DNA of 64,000 nucleotides. Origin: Clostridium sp. CS001 (lineage in GTDB: Bacteria; Bacillota; Clostridia; Clostridiales; Clostridiaceae). The translations under genes were made by a program, and so were the position numbers. Below are positions 53,501 through 61,621 of this stretch, one piece after another. Position 1 is the first letter of the stretch. Every line of letters starts with the position of its first letter. The DNA is taken from assembly GCF_020443565.1 (NCBI RefSeq), contig NZ_JAIZZN010000021.1, positions 1 to 64,000 on the forward strand, given 5' to 3'. The notes beneath the pieces were generated by a model that had not been told where the DNA came from, searched no databases, and was given only the letters and a program-made list of their open reading frames with translations.

Positions 53501-53652
53501 CAAAATGACCATATGCAAAGAGATAAACATGCTGCAAAAAAAAGTCGATTTAATATGCTTTTCGCATTGATTGATAGTATGTATATACCAAAAATAAAAT
53601 AGATTGCAAATGCAATGAAAAATACTAAAGAAAAAATGTATGATAAAGACAT
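50557..53652 (-). CDS. Membrane GGDEF-EAL cyclic-di-GMP protein with GAF domain
   Basis: A 1031-residue protein. Roughly the first 420 residues form about ten or more membrane helices, starting with an MHYT/histidine-kinase-like N-terminal bundle. A GAF domain (about 435-575) follows, then a GGDEF domain in which the active motif is SGDEF and the inhibitory I-site RSYD is kept, then an EAL domain with intact EALLRW. It could both make and break cyclic di-GMP; the net activity cannot be read from sequence. The start has AAGGTGG upstream. Confidence 0.9.
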   Translation of the reverse strand: MSLSYIFSLVFFIAFAIYFIFGIYILSINAKSILNRLFFAACLSLCIWSFCFSIVNSAQNYETAIFWRRLTSLGWGTLYSILLHFFLILTERKKILKNKLLYVLLYLPVVVNIFVFGFSAIANEQFSIINTTAGWINVPISTQWNLYFNLYYVSFSTLGLWLLWNWGKMSKELVKKKQAYLLISAFAIALILGTISDMIVNAYMSFRIPQMAPIIILIPVTAIFYAIKRYGLMNHEKIDKAIPGKILSKVSMGKFIKIMSLVFIIGGMLNFASQYFFCLTHPSLNSILLSSTFFFIIGIALQFIHLIPIKADFQEVFFITIVVISILIITINYIQTASITMWATPFVIIMLSVLLNKRLMFFGMGISILSMQVYIWVRLPSVMVQIDGSDYIGRIGILSITLWLAYFVNRIYIQRLEENENQFKFQEMVSKISANFVTVNESNLNKKINYLLKMSGEHFHMDRTYYVSLSQELKTLEWCNEGIKPEIDIIESMVKDKFPLWVKHLKNSEVMYVPDVEMITLEASEEKSFLKSLNVKSLIIFPINREDQNLGFLFFTSIGDTIPFREDYTELMKILGNLLSDALIKVKAEKEISYMAYYDSLTTLPNRKLFENHLEQSIHLAKRSETIIGVIFIDLDSFKTINDTIGHFGGDEILKQVARRLSGCLRSYDTVSRFSGDEFLVQVTQIYKVEDIQKIAVKIIKSLAKPMNVNDQEFFITASIGVAVFPRDGEDFESLIKNADLAMYAAKDNGKNQYRLCSPDMKEDSLKEMMLTNKLYRALERNEFVLYYQPQVSILTKKIIGFEALLRWNNPELGMISPATFIPLAEKTGLIKPIGQWVLETAFHQSKTWQGMGLPPLRMSVNVSTEQFRDRKLISIVRKILSETGLETKYMELEITESTAIEGEDYIIEMLHALKDLGILISIDDFGTAYSSLSRLKELPIDQLKIDMQFVRGISVGNKDEAIAKTIIQLAKNLKLNVIAEGVETDAQFEFFKKHKCDEIQGFYFYKPMPASEIEPLLFNQFRLATLERLQ

Positions 53653-54077
53653 TGTTAACCACCTTCTTTCTACTAGGAATAAAATATTATTTCTAAAGTA
53701 GAATAATCAATAAAATTTTTGTTGAATTAATGTTTTAATAGGTATATTTTATCACATCACGCATATATAGGCACTAGCCAATAATTTAATAAGTAAATTC
53801 TTCCTGAGTTAAATATATACAGAATGCAAAACTTATAAGATATAGAATAAATTTAAAAAGTTATATGGAATAATTATGAGAGCATATGTGATAAATTATA
53901 CTTTATATAACAATATTACATTAATGCTTGTATTTAACATATAAATTTTGTACAATATAGATATAAGATTTTGTTGGTGAAACATTTTTAAAGTTTAATA
54001 ATTGATAGACTAAGTTGTCGTTTTTAAGCGTACAACAAAATGTTTTTATTTTTCAAAATTAATAGGGAGGGAAAAAA
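53653..54077. promoter_or_regulatory. Divergent intergenic region with promoter for the secreted protein
   Basis: TTGTAT at 53928-53933 and TACAAT at 53951-53956, with a 17-base spacer, form a likely plus-strand promoter. A hairpin near 54014-54036 (TTGTCG with CG-ACAA) followed by T-rich sequence lies in the leader. The rest is AT-rich, with no ORF seen. Confidence 0.6.
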
Positions 54078-55208
54078 ATGAAAAAAACATTAGTAACAGT
54101 TGCCTATGCATTAACAGTGATAATGACACTTTCATTTGTAGTAGTCAATACAAGTCAGGCAGGTTTTGGTGTGGATGTTGTTTCGGCAGCTACAGCCGTA
54201 GCACCTGCAGTACCAACAGCACCAACAAAACCAGTACCAGCAACACCAACACCAGTAAAGATATCCACATCTAGTGTGCCTGTAACTTCATTAAATATAA
54301 CTCGCATGCTTGCATTTGGATCATATGGGGATGATGTTAAACATATACAGAATGCGCTTAATACTGTTGGATACAAGCTTAATGTTGATGGTAGCTTTGG
54401 AAAGCTTACTGTCGCTGCCGTAAAGAATTATCAAGAACAAAATAGTCTTAGGAGTGATGGAGTAGTAGGTCCAAGTACTGTAGCAAGTTTAAATGCAAAA
54501 ATAGCTACACTAACAAAAGCAGTTAAGCCAACAACTACAACAACTGCATCAGCTTTGAAGGTTTATCAAGGATTAGGACATAATGTGGCATTTAGAAACG
54601 GTCCAGGTGCTGATAGTGAAAAGGTACCAGTTTATAGTTTTACCATTAGTATGGCAGATGTTGGATTTGATGCAGATGGAAGAATTCTAAGTGCTTATGT
54701 GGATGCTTACGAAGTTTCCACTCCAAATTATGATGGGGCATCAATGCCGCATTTTTCAGGATGGCCTGATAAAGAAGGATACAATGTAACAGACCATGAT
54801 ACAGGGAAAGTATCGGGTATATCTAAAAATACAAAGGAATCAGTAGCAGCTGAAGTTAATGGATGGCAAACTAAGCGTCAACGTGGAGACAGTTATGGTA
54901 TGAATCCAGCTAATGAGTGGTATAAGCAAATGGATTTCTTCCAAACATTTTTTGTTGGTAAAACTATCCCTGAATTAGAAGCGTGGTTTGCAAAAAATAC
55001 AACTGCAGCTGGCCGTCCAATAAAAGCTACCACAACGAATCAAGATGATCTCGATAAATTAGCTAAACTTACTGACAAAGAAAAGGCTGAGCTTGCAGAT
55101 GTGGTTTCCGGTGCTACTATGTCACTTAGAGATCCTCATGGAGATTTCTTAGGTGCGATTCAAGATGCCTTTAAGAATCGTGTTGAAGTAGTTATACCAG
55201 TTAAATAA
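54078..55208 (+). CDS. Secreted peptidoglycan-binding protein with FMN-binding-like domain
   Basis: A 376-residue exported protein. A signal peptide (KKTLVTVAYALTVIMTLSFVVV) is followed by an Ala/Pro/Thr-rich linker. A PG_binding_1 repeat follows at about 77-135 (FGSYGDDVKHIQNALNTVGY, then DGSFGKLT and DGVVGPSTV). The C-terminal ~200 residues end in DVVSGATMS, matching the DxxSGAT motif where ApbE attaches FMN in RnfG/NqrC-type domains. It may be a wall-bound flavoprotein in extracellular electron transfer. No ApbE gene is nearby. Flavinylation is inferred. Confidence 0.8.
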   Translation: MKKTLVTVAYALTVIMTLSFVVVNTSQAGFGVDVVSAATAVAPAVPTAPTKPVPATPTPVKISTSSVPVTSLNITRMLAFGSYGDDVKHIQNALNTVGYKLNVDGSFGKLTVAAVKNYQEQNSLRSDGVVGPSTVASLNAKIATLTKAVKPTTTTTASALKVYQGLGHNVAFRNGPGADSEKVPVYSFTISMADVGFDADGRILSAYVDAYEVSTPNYDGASMPHFSGWPDKEGYNVTDHDTGKVSGISKNTKESVAAEVNGWQTKRQRGDSYGMNPANEWYKQMDFFQTFFVGKTIPELEAWFAKNTTAAGRPIKATTTNQDDLDKLAKLTDKEKAELADVVSGATMSLRDPHGDFLGAIQDAFKNRVEVVIPVK

Positions 55209-55256
55209 GTCTTTATAAAATTATACTTTTAGATATATAGTAAGTAGATTAATAAG

Positions 55257-55312
55257 CCCTCATCTTCTCTTTCTTTGTACATACAAGGAAAGAGGGAGAT
55301 GGGGGTTGATTT
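55257..55312 (+). terminator. Terminator after the secreted flavoprotein candidate
   Basis: A long imperfect stem (left arm from 55257, right arm to about 55305, with G-T pairs) followed by a T-rich tail. Confidence 0.65.
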
Positions 55313-55372
55313 CTTTACAATTAACATAGAACAAATCTTAATGAAGAGAAAATTATATTAATTTAATATTTG

Positions 55373-56008
55373 TTATTTACCAGTAAAAATAGCCATGCCA
55401 TTATCTCCACTGTAAGGAGGAGCTCCTTTAATTGTTACGTAACAAATTATTAGCATATACTCTGATCCGCTAGGAATAGGTCGATTGAAAGTTAATATAA
55501 ATGTTTTTGCTGAGCTATTCTTTGGCTCTATTCTAACCAGGCTGCTTGTAAGTGAATTTCCAGCATTCACACTATCATTGCTACCAAGAGTAGCTATACC
55601 TTTGGGGCTAGCATTCATTGTATCTTTGACCCAGTAATTAGTTGGCTTCATTCCGAGCCTTACATCGACATCTCTATCGTAACTAATTTGAATTTGATTA
55701 GGTGAGAGTTGTTCCAAGCTTACTAGCATTGGAATAGGAAATTGCCTCGCATAATCTTGCATAGACATAGACTTCATTTGACTCATTTCATTCGTATCCA
55801 TCATAGGATGTATTCCTTGCATATTCATCATTTGGTACATGGCATGCATACTCATCATAAGGTACATACTTTGCATACTCATCAAATGATACATCATTTG
55901 CATATCCATCATCTGCGGCATTCCCATACCACTGATCATTGGACACATGCCTTGAATACTCTTCATCTGTGGCATACCTTGCATAGGGTTATCTAAATAT
56001 GTTTTCAA
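55373..56008 (-). CDS. Methionine-rich repeat protein with C-terminal beta domain
   Basis: A 211-residue protein with no signal peptide. Residues ~8-85 are a Met/Gln/Ser-rich imperfect repeat (units such as MMSMQSMY and MMSMHAMY) with His and Tyr at regular places. Residues ~90-210 look like an Ig-like beta-sandwich (QLSPNQIQISYDRDV, then FILTFNRPIPSGSEYML). The Met-rich part could bind copper, scavenge oxidants or be a spore-coat scaffold. No family is recognised. GGTGT-rich spacing gives only a weak ribosome site. Confidence 0.65.
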   Translation of the reverse strand: MKTYLDNPMQGMPQMKSIQGMCPMISGMGMPQMMDMQMMYHLMSMQSMYLMMSMHAMYQMMNMQGIHPMMDTNEMSQMKSMSMQDYARQFPIPMLVSLEQLSPNQIQISYDRDVDVRLGMKPTNYWVKDTMNASPKGIATLGSNDSVNAGNSLTSSLVRIEPKNSSAKTFILTFNRPIPSGSEYMLIICYVTIKGAPPYSGDNGMAIFTGK

Positions 56009-56362
56009 TAATTACACCTCATCAATAATATTTATTTACATAATATCGTATGTAGTGAACTAAAAATTGCTACAAATTATGATAATGAAGAGATTATTAC
56101 TTTCAATAGACATTGAAGTTTGAATAATACAATAGAAAAAAATAATTTTGTGGTAGAGGAAAGTACAATGATATTTAACATAATTGTAATTATTTTAATA
56201 TATTCAATTAATTATTAAGTTTAGCTAGAAAATTAAAACATCACTATAATTGCTACTTAATGTATGTTTTACTTTATTAGCCAGTTTAAATAAACTATAT
56301 ATGTAATATGTTTTAATTTGCTATGGGTATAGAGAAATAAAAAAATGCATTATTTAAATTTA
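56009..56362. other. AT-rich intergenic stretch before the ABC-F promoter
   Basis: About 350 bases, very AT-rich, separating the minus-strand Met-rich gene from the ABC-F transcription unit. It presumably contains the promoter of the Met-rich gene. No credible ORF or structure stands out. Confidence 0.4.
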
Positions 56363-56391
56363 TTTACATAAAATATAAAAAGTGATATAAT
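56363..56391 (+). promoter_or_regulatory. Promoter of the ABC-F leader transcript
   Basis: TTTACA at 56363-56368 and TATAAT at 56386-56391 with a 17-base spacer. Transcription would start near 56398, giving a leader of nearly 400 bases before the ABC-F start. Confidence 0.8.
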
Positions 56392-56429
56392 AAAGAAAAA
56401 TGTTGAAGGTTGAAGGGGGAAAGTAAATT

Positions 56430-56450
56430 ATGACACCAGCTAATTACTAA
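56430..56450 (+). CDS. Six-codon leader ORF (MTPANY) before the ABC-F gene
   Basis: ATG ACA CCA GCT AAT TAC TAA, with GGGGG 10 bases upstream, lies about 30 bases after the predicted transcription start. Short upstream ORFs in leaders of ABC-F resistance genes act as antibiotic-sensing attenuators, and a terminator hairpin follows at 56663. Coding is inferred from position. Confidence 0.65.
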   Translation: MTPANY

Positions 56451-56662
56451 TATTAATTTTAAATTAATATATATTTTATAATGAGTTTTAATTTGCCTAA
56501 TTATATTTAGGTTTTATTGTTATGCTCTTTATGGAATGAGGTAGTTAGAAGGTAACTTACTTTACTGGAATTCAACATTATAATTTATAAGATATTTTAA
56601 GGGTTTTTTTTGTGTATATCTGATTTTAATAAATTATAGTAGTAATAGAGTATTTCAGACTG

Positions 56663-56693
56663 TAAGAAGAGAGGATCTTCTTATGGTTTTTTT
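56663..56693 (+). terminator. Attenuator terminator in the ABC-F leader
   Basis: TAAGAAGA pairs with TCTTCTTA around a 5-base loop and a run of T residues follows, about 100 bases before the ABC-F start. Confidence 0.75.
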
Positions 56694-56791
56694 ATTTTTA
56701 AAATTACTTTGAAAAATTATAGTAGATAAGAGCTTTTTCTGCCTATCCATAAAGTGTTGAATTCTAAATATGGATGAAAGAAGGGATTTTT

Positions 56792-58654
56792 ATGTTTGAA
56801 TTATCGTTAAATGGTGTAAAAAAATATATGGATGCCACACTTGTTCTCAAAGATATAAGCTTTCAAATTTATTCAGGAGAAAAAGTTGGTATAGTAGGTG
56901 TAAATGGAAGTGGAAAGAGTACTATTCTTAAACTAATAGCGGGAATAGAACCAATGAATTACTATCCAGGTTACCCTCAAACCTCAAGCTATGGATATGA
57001 TGAAGGGCTTATTAACATGCCAAGGGAAGCTACCAGTGCTTATCTTGAACAAATACCGCAGTATCATGAGAGGTTAAAGGTTATTGATGTTTTAAACTTA
57101 GCTTTTGAGGAAGTTCATATCATAGAGAGTAAAATGCGAAAATTAGAGGAAGAAATGAAGTTTTTAGAAGATAGTACTTTGGAAAAAGCTTTGAAACAGT
57201 ATAGTGAATTGGTTCAATTATATGAAGTTAAAGGCGGATACGATACAGAAGAAAAATTAAGCAAGATTTGCACAGGACTGAAGCTTCATGATAGCTTTTT
57301 GAAGAAAGACTTTAGTTTATTAAGCGGTGGTGAAAAAACTACAGTAGTGCTTGGAAAGCTCTTAATTGATAATCCTGATATATTACTACTAGACGAACCT
57401 ACAAATCATTTGGATATGGATTCAATTGAATGGCTTGAAGGCTATCTTAAAGCTTATAAGGGAATTGTAATTATTGTATCTCATGATAGGTATTTTCTTG
57501 ATAACGTAGTAACAAAGATTGTAGAAGTAGAGGACATGGAAGCTATATCCTACAGGGGTAACTATTCTTCTTATGTCAGTCAAAAGGAAGAAAATATGCT
57601 TGAACAATTTCATCAATATAAGGAACAGCAAAAGCAGATTAAGACTATACAGAAGAATGTAAGGGAATTAAGGGATTGGGCAACTAGGGTGGATAATAAT
57701 AAATTCTTTAAAAGAGCTGCCAGCCTACAAAAAAAACTTGATAAAATGAAAGGTAGTGACACTGAAAGTAATAAGTTCTATAGAACCAGAGGTCAATACG
57801 TAAGAACTGAAAAACCAATTTTTGAAAAACAGAATATGAAATTAAATTTTAAGGCGACGCAGCGATCAGGCAATGAGACAATCAAGGCAATAGAGCTCTC
57901 TAAAAGCTTTGAAGATAAAGTTATTTTTAAGGATGCAAATTTAATGATTAATTTTGGTGAAAGAGTATCGCTAATAGGTCCAAATGGTAGCGGGAAAACC
58001 ACCTTCCTAAAACTGCTATTAGGTGAAGAGTGCCCAGATGATGGCACAGTGGAATTAGGTGCCAATGTAATGGCGGCATATTTGCCACAGAGAATTACGT
58101 TTAAAAACGAGGAACTAACAGTGCTGGATTGTTTCAGGGAAGATATTTTTCTTCCAGAGGGGAAAGCAAGAGAATATCTGTCCAAATTCATGTTTTATGG
58201 TAGTAGTGTCTTTAAAAAAGTAAGGCACTTATCTGGAGGCGAGAGAATAAGGCTTAGCCTAAGCAGATTGTTATATGAAGATGTAAATTTATTGATACTA
58301 GATGAGCCAACTAATCACCTGGATATTGATTCCATAGAAACTTTTGAGGAAGCTCTAGAAGAGTTTAAAGGAACTATATGCTTCATCTCTCACGACAGAT
58401 ATTTTATCAATAAAATTGGTGAAAGAATCATTGCAATTGAGGGAAATGCATTTAAAAGTTATCCTGGTAACTATGATTATTATAAAAATGTAAAAGATGA
58501 ACTTACCCTTCAGGTCCTTAAAGAGCCGGTGGTGAAAAGTGAAAAAGTTAAGAAATCAAGAAATATTGATAAAAGTAAAAAGAAGGAAGAAGAAAAGGAT
58601 AAAGCACTAAATAGGGCTCAGAATCTTGAAAATGAAATAAGAGAAATTGATTAG
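56792..58654 (+). CDS. ABC-F ribosome-protection-type ATPase
   Basis: A ~620-residue cytosolic protein with two ABC domains and no membrane part. Walker A motifs are GVNGSGKST and GPNGSGKTT, signatures are LSGGEKT and LSGGERI, and each Walker B ends in [11 protein letters not shown] or [12 protein letters not shown] charged linker (about 250-330) between the domains would reach the ribosome's P site. It resembles clostridial ABC-F factors such as CplR that give intrinsic pleuromutilin, lincosamide and streptogramin A resistance, but a housekeeping translation role is possible. ATG at 56792 has AAGGGA 5 bases upstream and is preferred to that at 56774. The long attenuator leader favours antibiotic induction. 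Confidence 0.88.
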   Translation: MFELSLNGVKKYMDATLVLKDISFQIYSGEKVGIVGVNGSGKSTILKLIAGIEPMNYYPGYPQTSSYGYDEGLINMPREATSAYLEQIPQYHERLKVIDVLNLAFEEVHIIESKMRKLEEEMKFLEDSTLEKALKQYSELVQLYEVKGGYDTEEKLSKICTGLKLHDSFLKKDFSLLSGGEKTTVVLGKLLIDNPDILLLDEPTNHLDMDSIEWLEGYLKAYKGIVIIVSHDRYFLDNVVTKIVEVEDMEAISYRGNYSSYVSQKEENMLEQFHQYKEQQKQIKTIQKNVRELRDWATRVDNNKFFKRAASLQKKLDKMKGSDTESNKFYRTRGQYVRTEKPIFEKQNMKLNFKATQRSGNETIKAIELSKSFEDKVIFKDANLMINFGERVSLIGPNGSGKTTFLKLLLGEECPDDGTVELGANVMAAYLPQRITFKNEELTVLDCFREDIFLPEGKAREYLSKFMFYGSSVFKKVRHLSGGERIRLSLSRLLYEDVNLLILDEPTNHLDIDSIETFEEALEEFKGTICFISHDRYFINKIGERIIAIEGNAFKSYPGNYDYYKNVKDELTLQVLKEPVVKSEKVKKSRNIDKSKKKEEEKDKALNRAQNLENEIREID

Positions 58655-58685
58655 GAGGTCGTGAACTTTTATTAAAATTTTACTT

Positions 58686-58718
58686 ATGCTTATTATTACA
58701 GGAATAAGCATCTTTATC
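58686..58718 (+). terminator. Candidate terminator after the ABC-F gene
   Basis: ATGCTTATT pairs with AATAAGCAT around an 8-base loop, with a short T-containing tail. Confidence 0.55.
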
Positions 58719-58802
58719 AATAGCTCATGAAATATAGTAATTTGGGGTCTTTATTAAATAGTAAAGAAATATATTTAAATATAATAGTGAGGTGTATCTA
58801 TA

Positions 58803-59726
58803 ATGATAGCTAGTATATATATAACTATTTATTTAAATAAACCATTGATGCTTGATTCCTATTCTATACTATATAATGGATATATAGATAATAGGTCGAT
58901 TAGATGTGTTGAAGATAAAAATGATAGTATAAAGCTACAAATATTATCCAAGAACCAAACATATGAAGGTGAAAAGATATCAAATAATGATAAGGAAAAG
59001 AATAAAGCAAATGATACCACTAGCACTAATAATAAAGATGTATTGGGGATTGTAGACGGTAGGAATATAAATAGAAATGAGATTACTATAAAGAAGATAT
59101 ACACAAGTTTTGATATTTTTAATAATTTGAGAAATGATATGTTTAATAAAGGAATCTGTAGGGTAATAGATGAAGATAACATTATTAGAAATGATATAGT
59201 CTGTGGAGAGCTTGTAGAACTAGAGGCAATCCTTATAGACTATTCCTTGAGCAATTATGTGAGCAATCTTATAGATGTAATAGAGAGTTATGATAGCAAG
59301 GAACTGGATAAGCTATTGAAAGATGTGACGTTACCAAACAGTATAACCAATTACACAATTATTTTAAAACAATTAAAAATACTAAAGACTTATCTAGAGA
59401 AAAATAGTACAGTAAATATGATAATGAAAATGGGAACATGCAACGTAGTTGCAAATGTGAATCTGAATTTTTTTCAAGATAAGAATTCCTATATATATGA
59501 CAATGCTAATTTTAAATATAAGATTTTATGCAAAGTTGTTAAAAATGAAGGTCCAATAAACTTACTTTCAAAAACTGGAATGGATTATTACAATAAAGAA
59601 TTTTTAATTTCAATAACTCCATATCTTGATATACTAAAACAGAACAATATAATTATTCCTGAGAAGGGTATAACAGAAATAGTTAAAAGAGTTATTCAGG
59701 TAATACCTATTGCTATATATATATAA
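58803..59726 (+). CDS. Hypothetical protein
   Basis: A 307-residue protein with no recognised family, very rich in Asn, Ile, Lys and Asp, as in AT-driven clostridial genes. There is no signal peptide; a polar stretch at about 60-85 (NNDKEKNKANDTTSTNNKD) separates a short N-terminal part from a helical region (about 100-200). The C-terminus ends in a hydrophobic segment (VIQVIPIAIYI). GAGGTG lies 9 bases before the ATG. It stands alone between the ABC-F and sigma-factor genes. No function is proposed. Confidence 0.6.
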   Translation: MIASIYITIYLNKPLMLDSYSILYNGYIDNRSIRCVEDKNDSIKLQILSKNQTYEGEKISNNDKEKNKANDTTSTNNKDVLGIVDGRNINRNEITIKKIYTSFDIFNNLRNDMFNKGICRVIDEDNIIRNDIVCGELVELEAILIDYSLSNYVSNLIDVIESYDSKELDKLLKDVTLPNSITNYTIILKQLKILKTYLEKNSTVNMIMKMGTCNVVANVNLNFFQDKNSYIYDNANFKYKILCKVVKNEGPINLLSKTGMDYYNKEFLISITPYLDILKQNNIIIPEKGITEIVKRVIQVIPIAIYI

Positions 59727-59798
59727 TTTTTTATTTAGTGTAACTTATTGCTTTCTCAAACGAATAACAAATGAAAAGACTAGGAGGACAAGGGTTTT

Positions 59799-60350
59799 AT
59801 GGAAACAGATAAACTACTTTATCAACGTTTTTTAGATGGTGATGAATATGCATTTGAAGAGCTTGTTTTAAAAAACAAAGACAACCTGATATATTTCTTA
59901 AAAAGATATGTTTCAGACATTTTTATCTGTGAAGATATAGCACAAGATGTTTTTGCTTATATTTATGTGTATAAAGAGAAATATAATTTTAAAAATAGCT
60001 TTAAAACCTATATTTATGCAATTGGAAGAAACAAAGCGGTTGATTATATCCGCAAACATAGCAGAGAAGTTCTATTTAATGAAGAGAATTATCAGAAAAC
60101 TGATGAGGAAGAATTAATTGAAAAGGTTGTAAAAGATGAAGAAGTAAAGCTTTTACATAGCACAATTAAAAAACTGAAAATTGATTATCAAAGGGCTATT
60201 CATTTAATTGATTTTGAGGAAATATCTTATAAAGAAGCTGGTGTAGTAATGGGAAAAACAGTGCCTCAGATTAAAATACTAATCTTTCGTGCAAGACGAA
60301 CACTAAAAAATTTGCTAGAAAGGGAGGCTTATACTTATGAAAAGCGATAG
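59799..60350 (+). CDS. ECF-type RNA polymerase sigma factor
   Basis: A 183-residue extracytoplasmic-function sigma factor. Region 2 covers about residues 5-90 (YAFEELV, CEDIAQDVFAYIY, YAIGRNKAVDYIRKH) and region 4 about 120-180 (EEISYKEAGVVMGKTVPQIKILIFRARRTLK). AGGAGG precedes the ATG. It overlaps the next gene by 14 bases, whose product has one membrane helix and fits an anti-sigma factor. Likely targets are its own operon and the downstream surface-acylation genes. Confidence 0.92.
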   Translation: METDKLLYQRFLDGDEYAFEELVLKNKDNLIYFLKRYVSDIFICEDIAQDVFAYIYVYKEKYNFKNSFKTYIYAIGRNKAVDYIRKHSREVLFNEENYQKTDEEELIEKVVKDEEVKLLHSTIKKLKIDYQRAIHLIDFEEISYKEAGVVMGKTVPQIKILIFRARRTLKNLLEREAYTYEKR

Positions 60351-60975
60351 AGAATTTTTAAATGGCGTCTATCATAAGAGTGAGGAATTGAAACAAATAG
60401 ATTCGAAAAGACACCAATTTGCATTTACAAGAAAATACAAAGGACTTATTGTGGCAGCAGCACTGACATTAGTAATTGCACCAAGCCTTTATTTTAGTAC
60501 ATTGCCAACAATGAAAAATCAAATAGAAGATAATAATCAAATACCTCAGGTTGCAAGACTTCGAGATTTCGTGGATATAAGGGAAGCTATAAAGCAGGCG
60601 GATATTATAGTAAGAGCGAAGGTAACAGACATAGATAAAGGTGTATACGAAAATAATAATATTACCACTGCTGTAGAATTACACCCTAAAGAAATTTACA
60701 AAGGAACACTTGAAGACAAAACCATTCAGCTTATAGTAGATGGTGGATTTGACAACGCAACAAAAACTTATTTTGAGTATGAAGCAATCTTTAAAAGAAA
60801 TGAAGATACCCTTCTATTTCTAACTAAAATAAACGATAAGTATATCCTAACCTTTTCTTCACAAGGGAAATATACATATCTGAAGACTTATGGCAAAGAC
60901 AGAACGTATAAGAGCTCGGATGGCGAAATATTAACTATATCAGAATTAAAAAAACTTATTGAAAAGGGGAGATAA
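60337..60975 (+). CDS. Probable membrane anti-sigma factor
   Basis: A 212-residue single-pass protein: a charged cytoplasmic N-terminus of ~35 residues, a membrane helix (GLIVAAALTLVIAPSLYFS) and a ~160-residue outside domain. No zinc-finger anti-sigma motif is seen, so the role rests on position: it overlaps the ECF sigma gene by 14 bases, a common arrangement for sigma/anti-sigma pairs. The outer domain may sense envelope state. Confidence 0.75.
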   Translation: MKSDREFLNGVYHKSEELKQIDSKRHQFAFTRKYKGLIVAAALTLVIAPSLYFSTLPTMKNQIEDNNQIPQVARLRDFVDIREAIKQADIIVRAKVTDIDKGVYENNNITTAVELHPKEIYKGTLEDKTIQLIVDGGFDNATKTYFEYEAIFKRNEDTLLFLTKINDKYILTFSSQGKYTYLKTYGKDRTYKSSDGEILTISELKKLIEKGR

Positions 60976-60977
60976 TA

Positions 60978-61520
60978 ATGAAAATCAAATCAATTATGGT
61001 ATTAGCACTTGCTACAATATTATCACTATCTGTAATGGTTGGTTGCACACAAAAGGGAAGTGAAAATATCACACCTACTGGTCAATTACCAAAGGTTCAC
61101 GAAGCTGTAAAGAAAGCTTTTGGGTCGAGTTATACTCCATCTATGCCATATGAGGCTCCGCAACTTGAGGAAATCTTTGGTGTAAAAATAGATTTAGTAA
61201 AAGAGTTTATTGCTGAAGGGCCAATGATGAACGTTCATGTTGACACTTTTATTGGCATTGAAGCACAAGAAGGTAAAGCTGAACAAGTTGAAGCAGCTTT
61301 AAAAGCTTATAAACAAAAACTAATTGATAGTTCAGTACAATACCCAATGAACTTACCTAAAACCAAAGAGTCAGCAGTTCAAAGAATGGATAATTATGTG
61401 TTTTTTATGATTCTTGGAGAAATACCTATGGATGCTGAAACAGAGGAAGCACAATTAGCAGCAGCTAAAGCTGAAACTAAAAAAGCAACTGATGCAGTGG
61501 AAAGTATTTTAAAAAAGTAA
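60978..61520 (+). CDS. DUF4358-like lipoprotein
   Basis: A 180-residue lipoprotein with a lipobox ending VMVGC at about residue 22 (KIKSIMVLALATILSLSV before it). The mature part has a conserved PYEAPQLEEIFGV segment and a helical Ala/Glu/Lys-rich C-terminus. DUF4358-type lipoproteins commonly lie beside MBOAT and DHHW genes, as here. It is 2 bases after the anti-sigma gene and probably co-transcribed. Function is unknown. Confidence 0.8.
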   Translation: MKIKSIMVLALATILSLSVMVGCTQKGSENITPTGQLPKVHEAVKKAFGSSYTPSMPYEAPQLEEIFGVKIDLVKEFIAEGPMMNVHVDTFIGIEAQEGKAEQVEAALKAYKQKLIDSSVQYPMNLPKTKESAVQRMDNYVFFMILGEIPMDAETEEAQLAAAKAETKKATDAVESILKK

Positions 61521-61549
61521 TTGCTAGATAATAATGAGCTTTTCATACT

Positions 61550-61580
61550 AAAGGGGCGAATTGTATTCGCCCTTTATTTT
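61550..61580 (+). terminator. Terminator-like hairpin between lipoprotein and MBOAT genes
   Basis: AAAGGGGCGAA pairs with TTCGCCCTTT with one bulged G, followed by ATTTT. It may lower read-through into the acylation genes. Confidence 0.65.
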
Positions 61581-61621
61581 GCTGGAGTTTATTAAAATTT
61601 ATATAAAAGGAGGAGTGAAAA

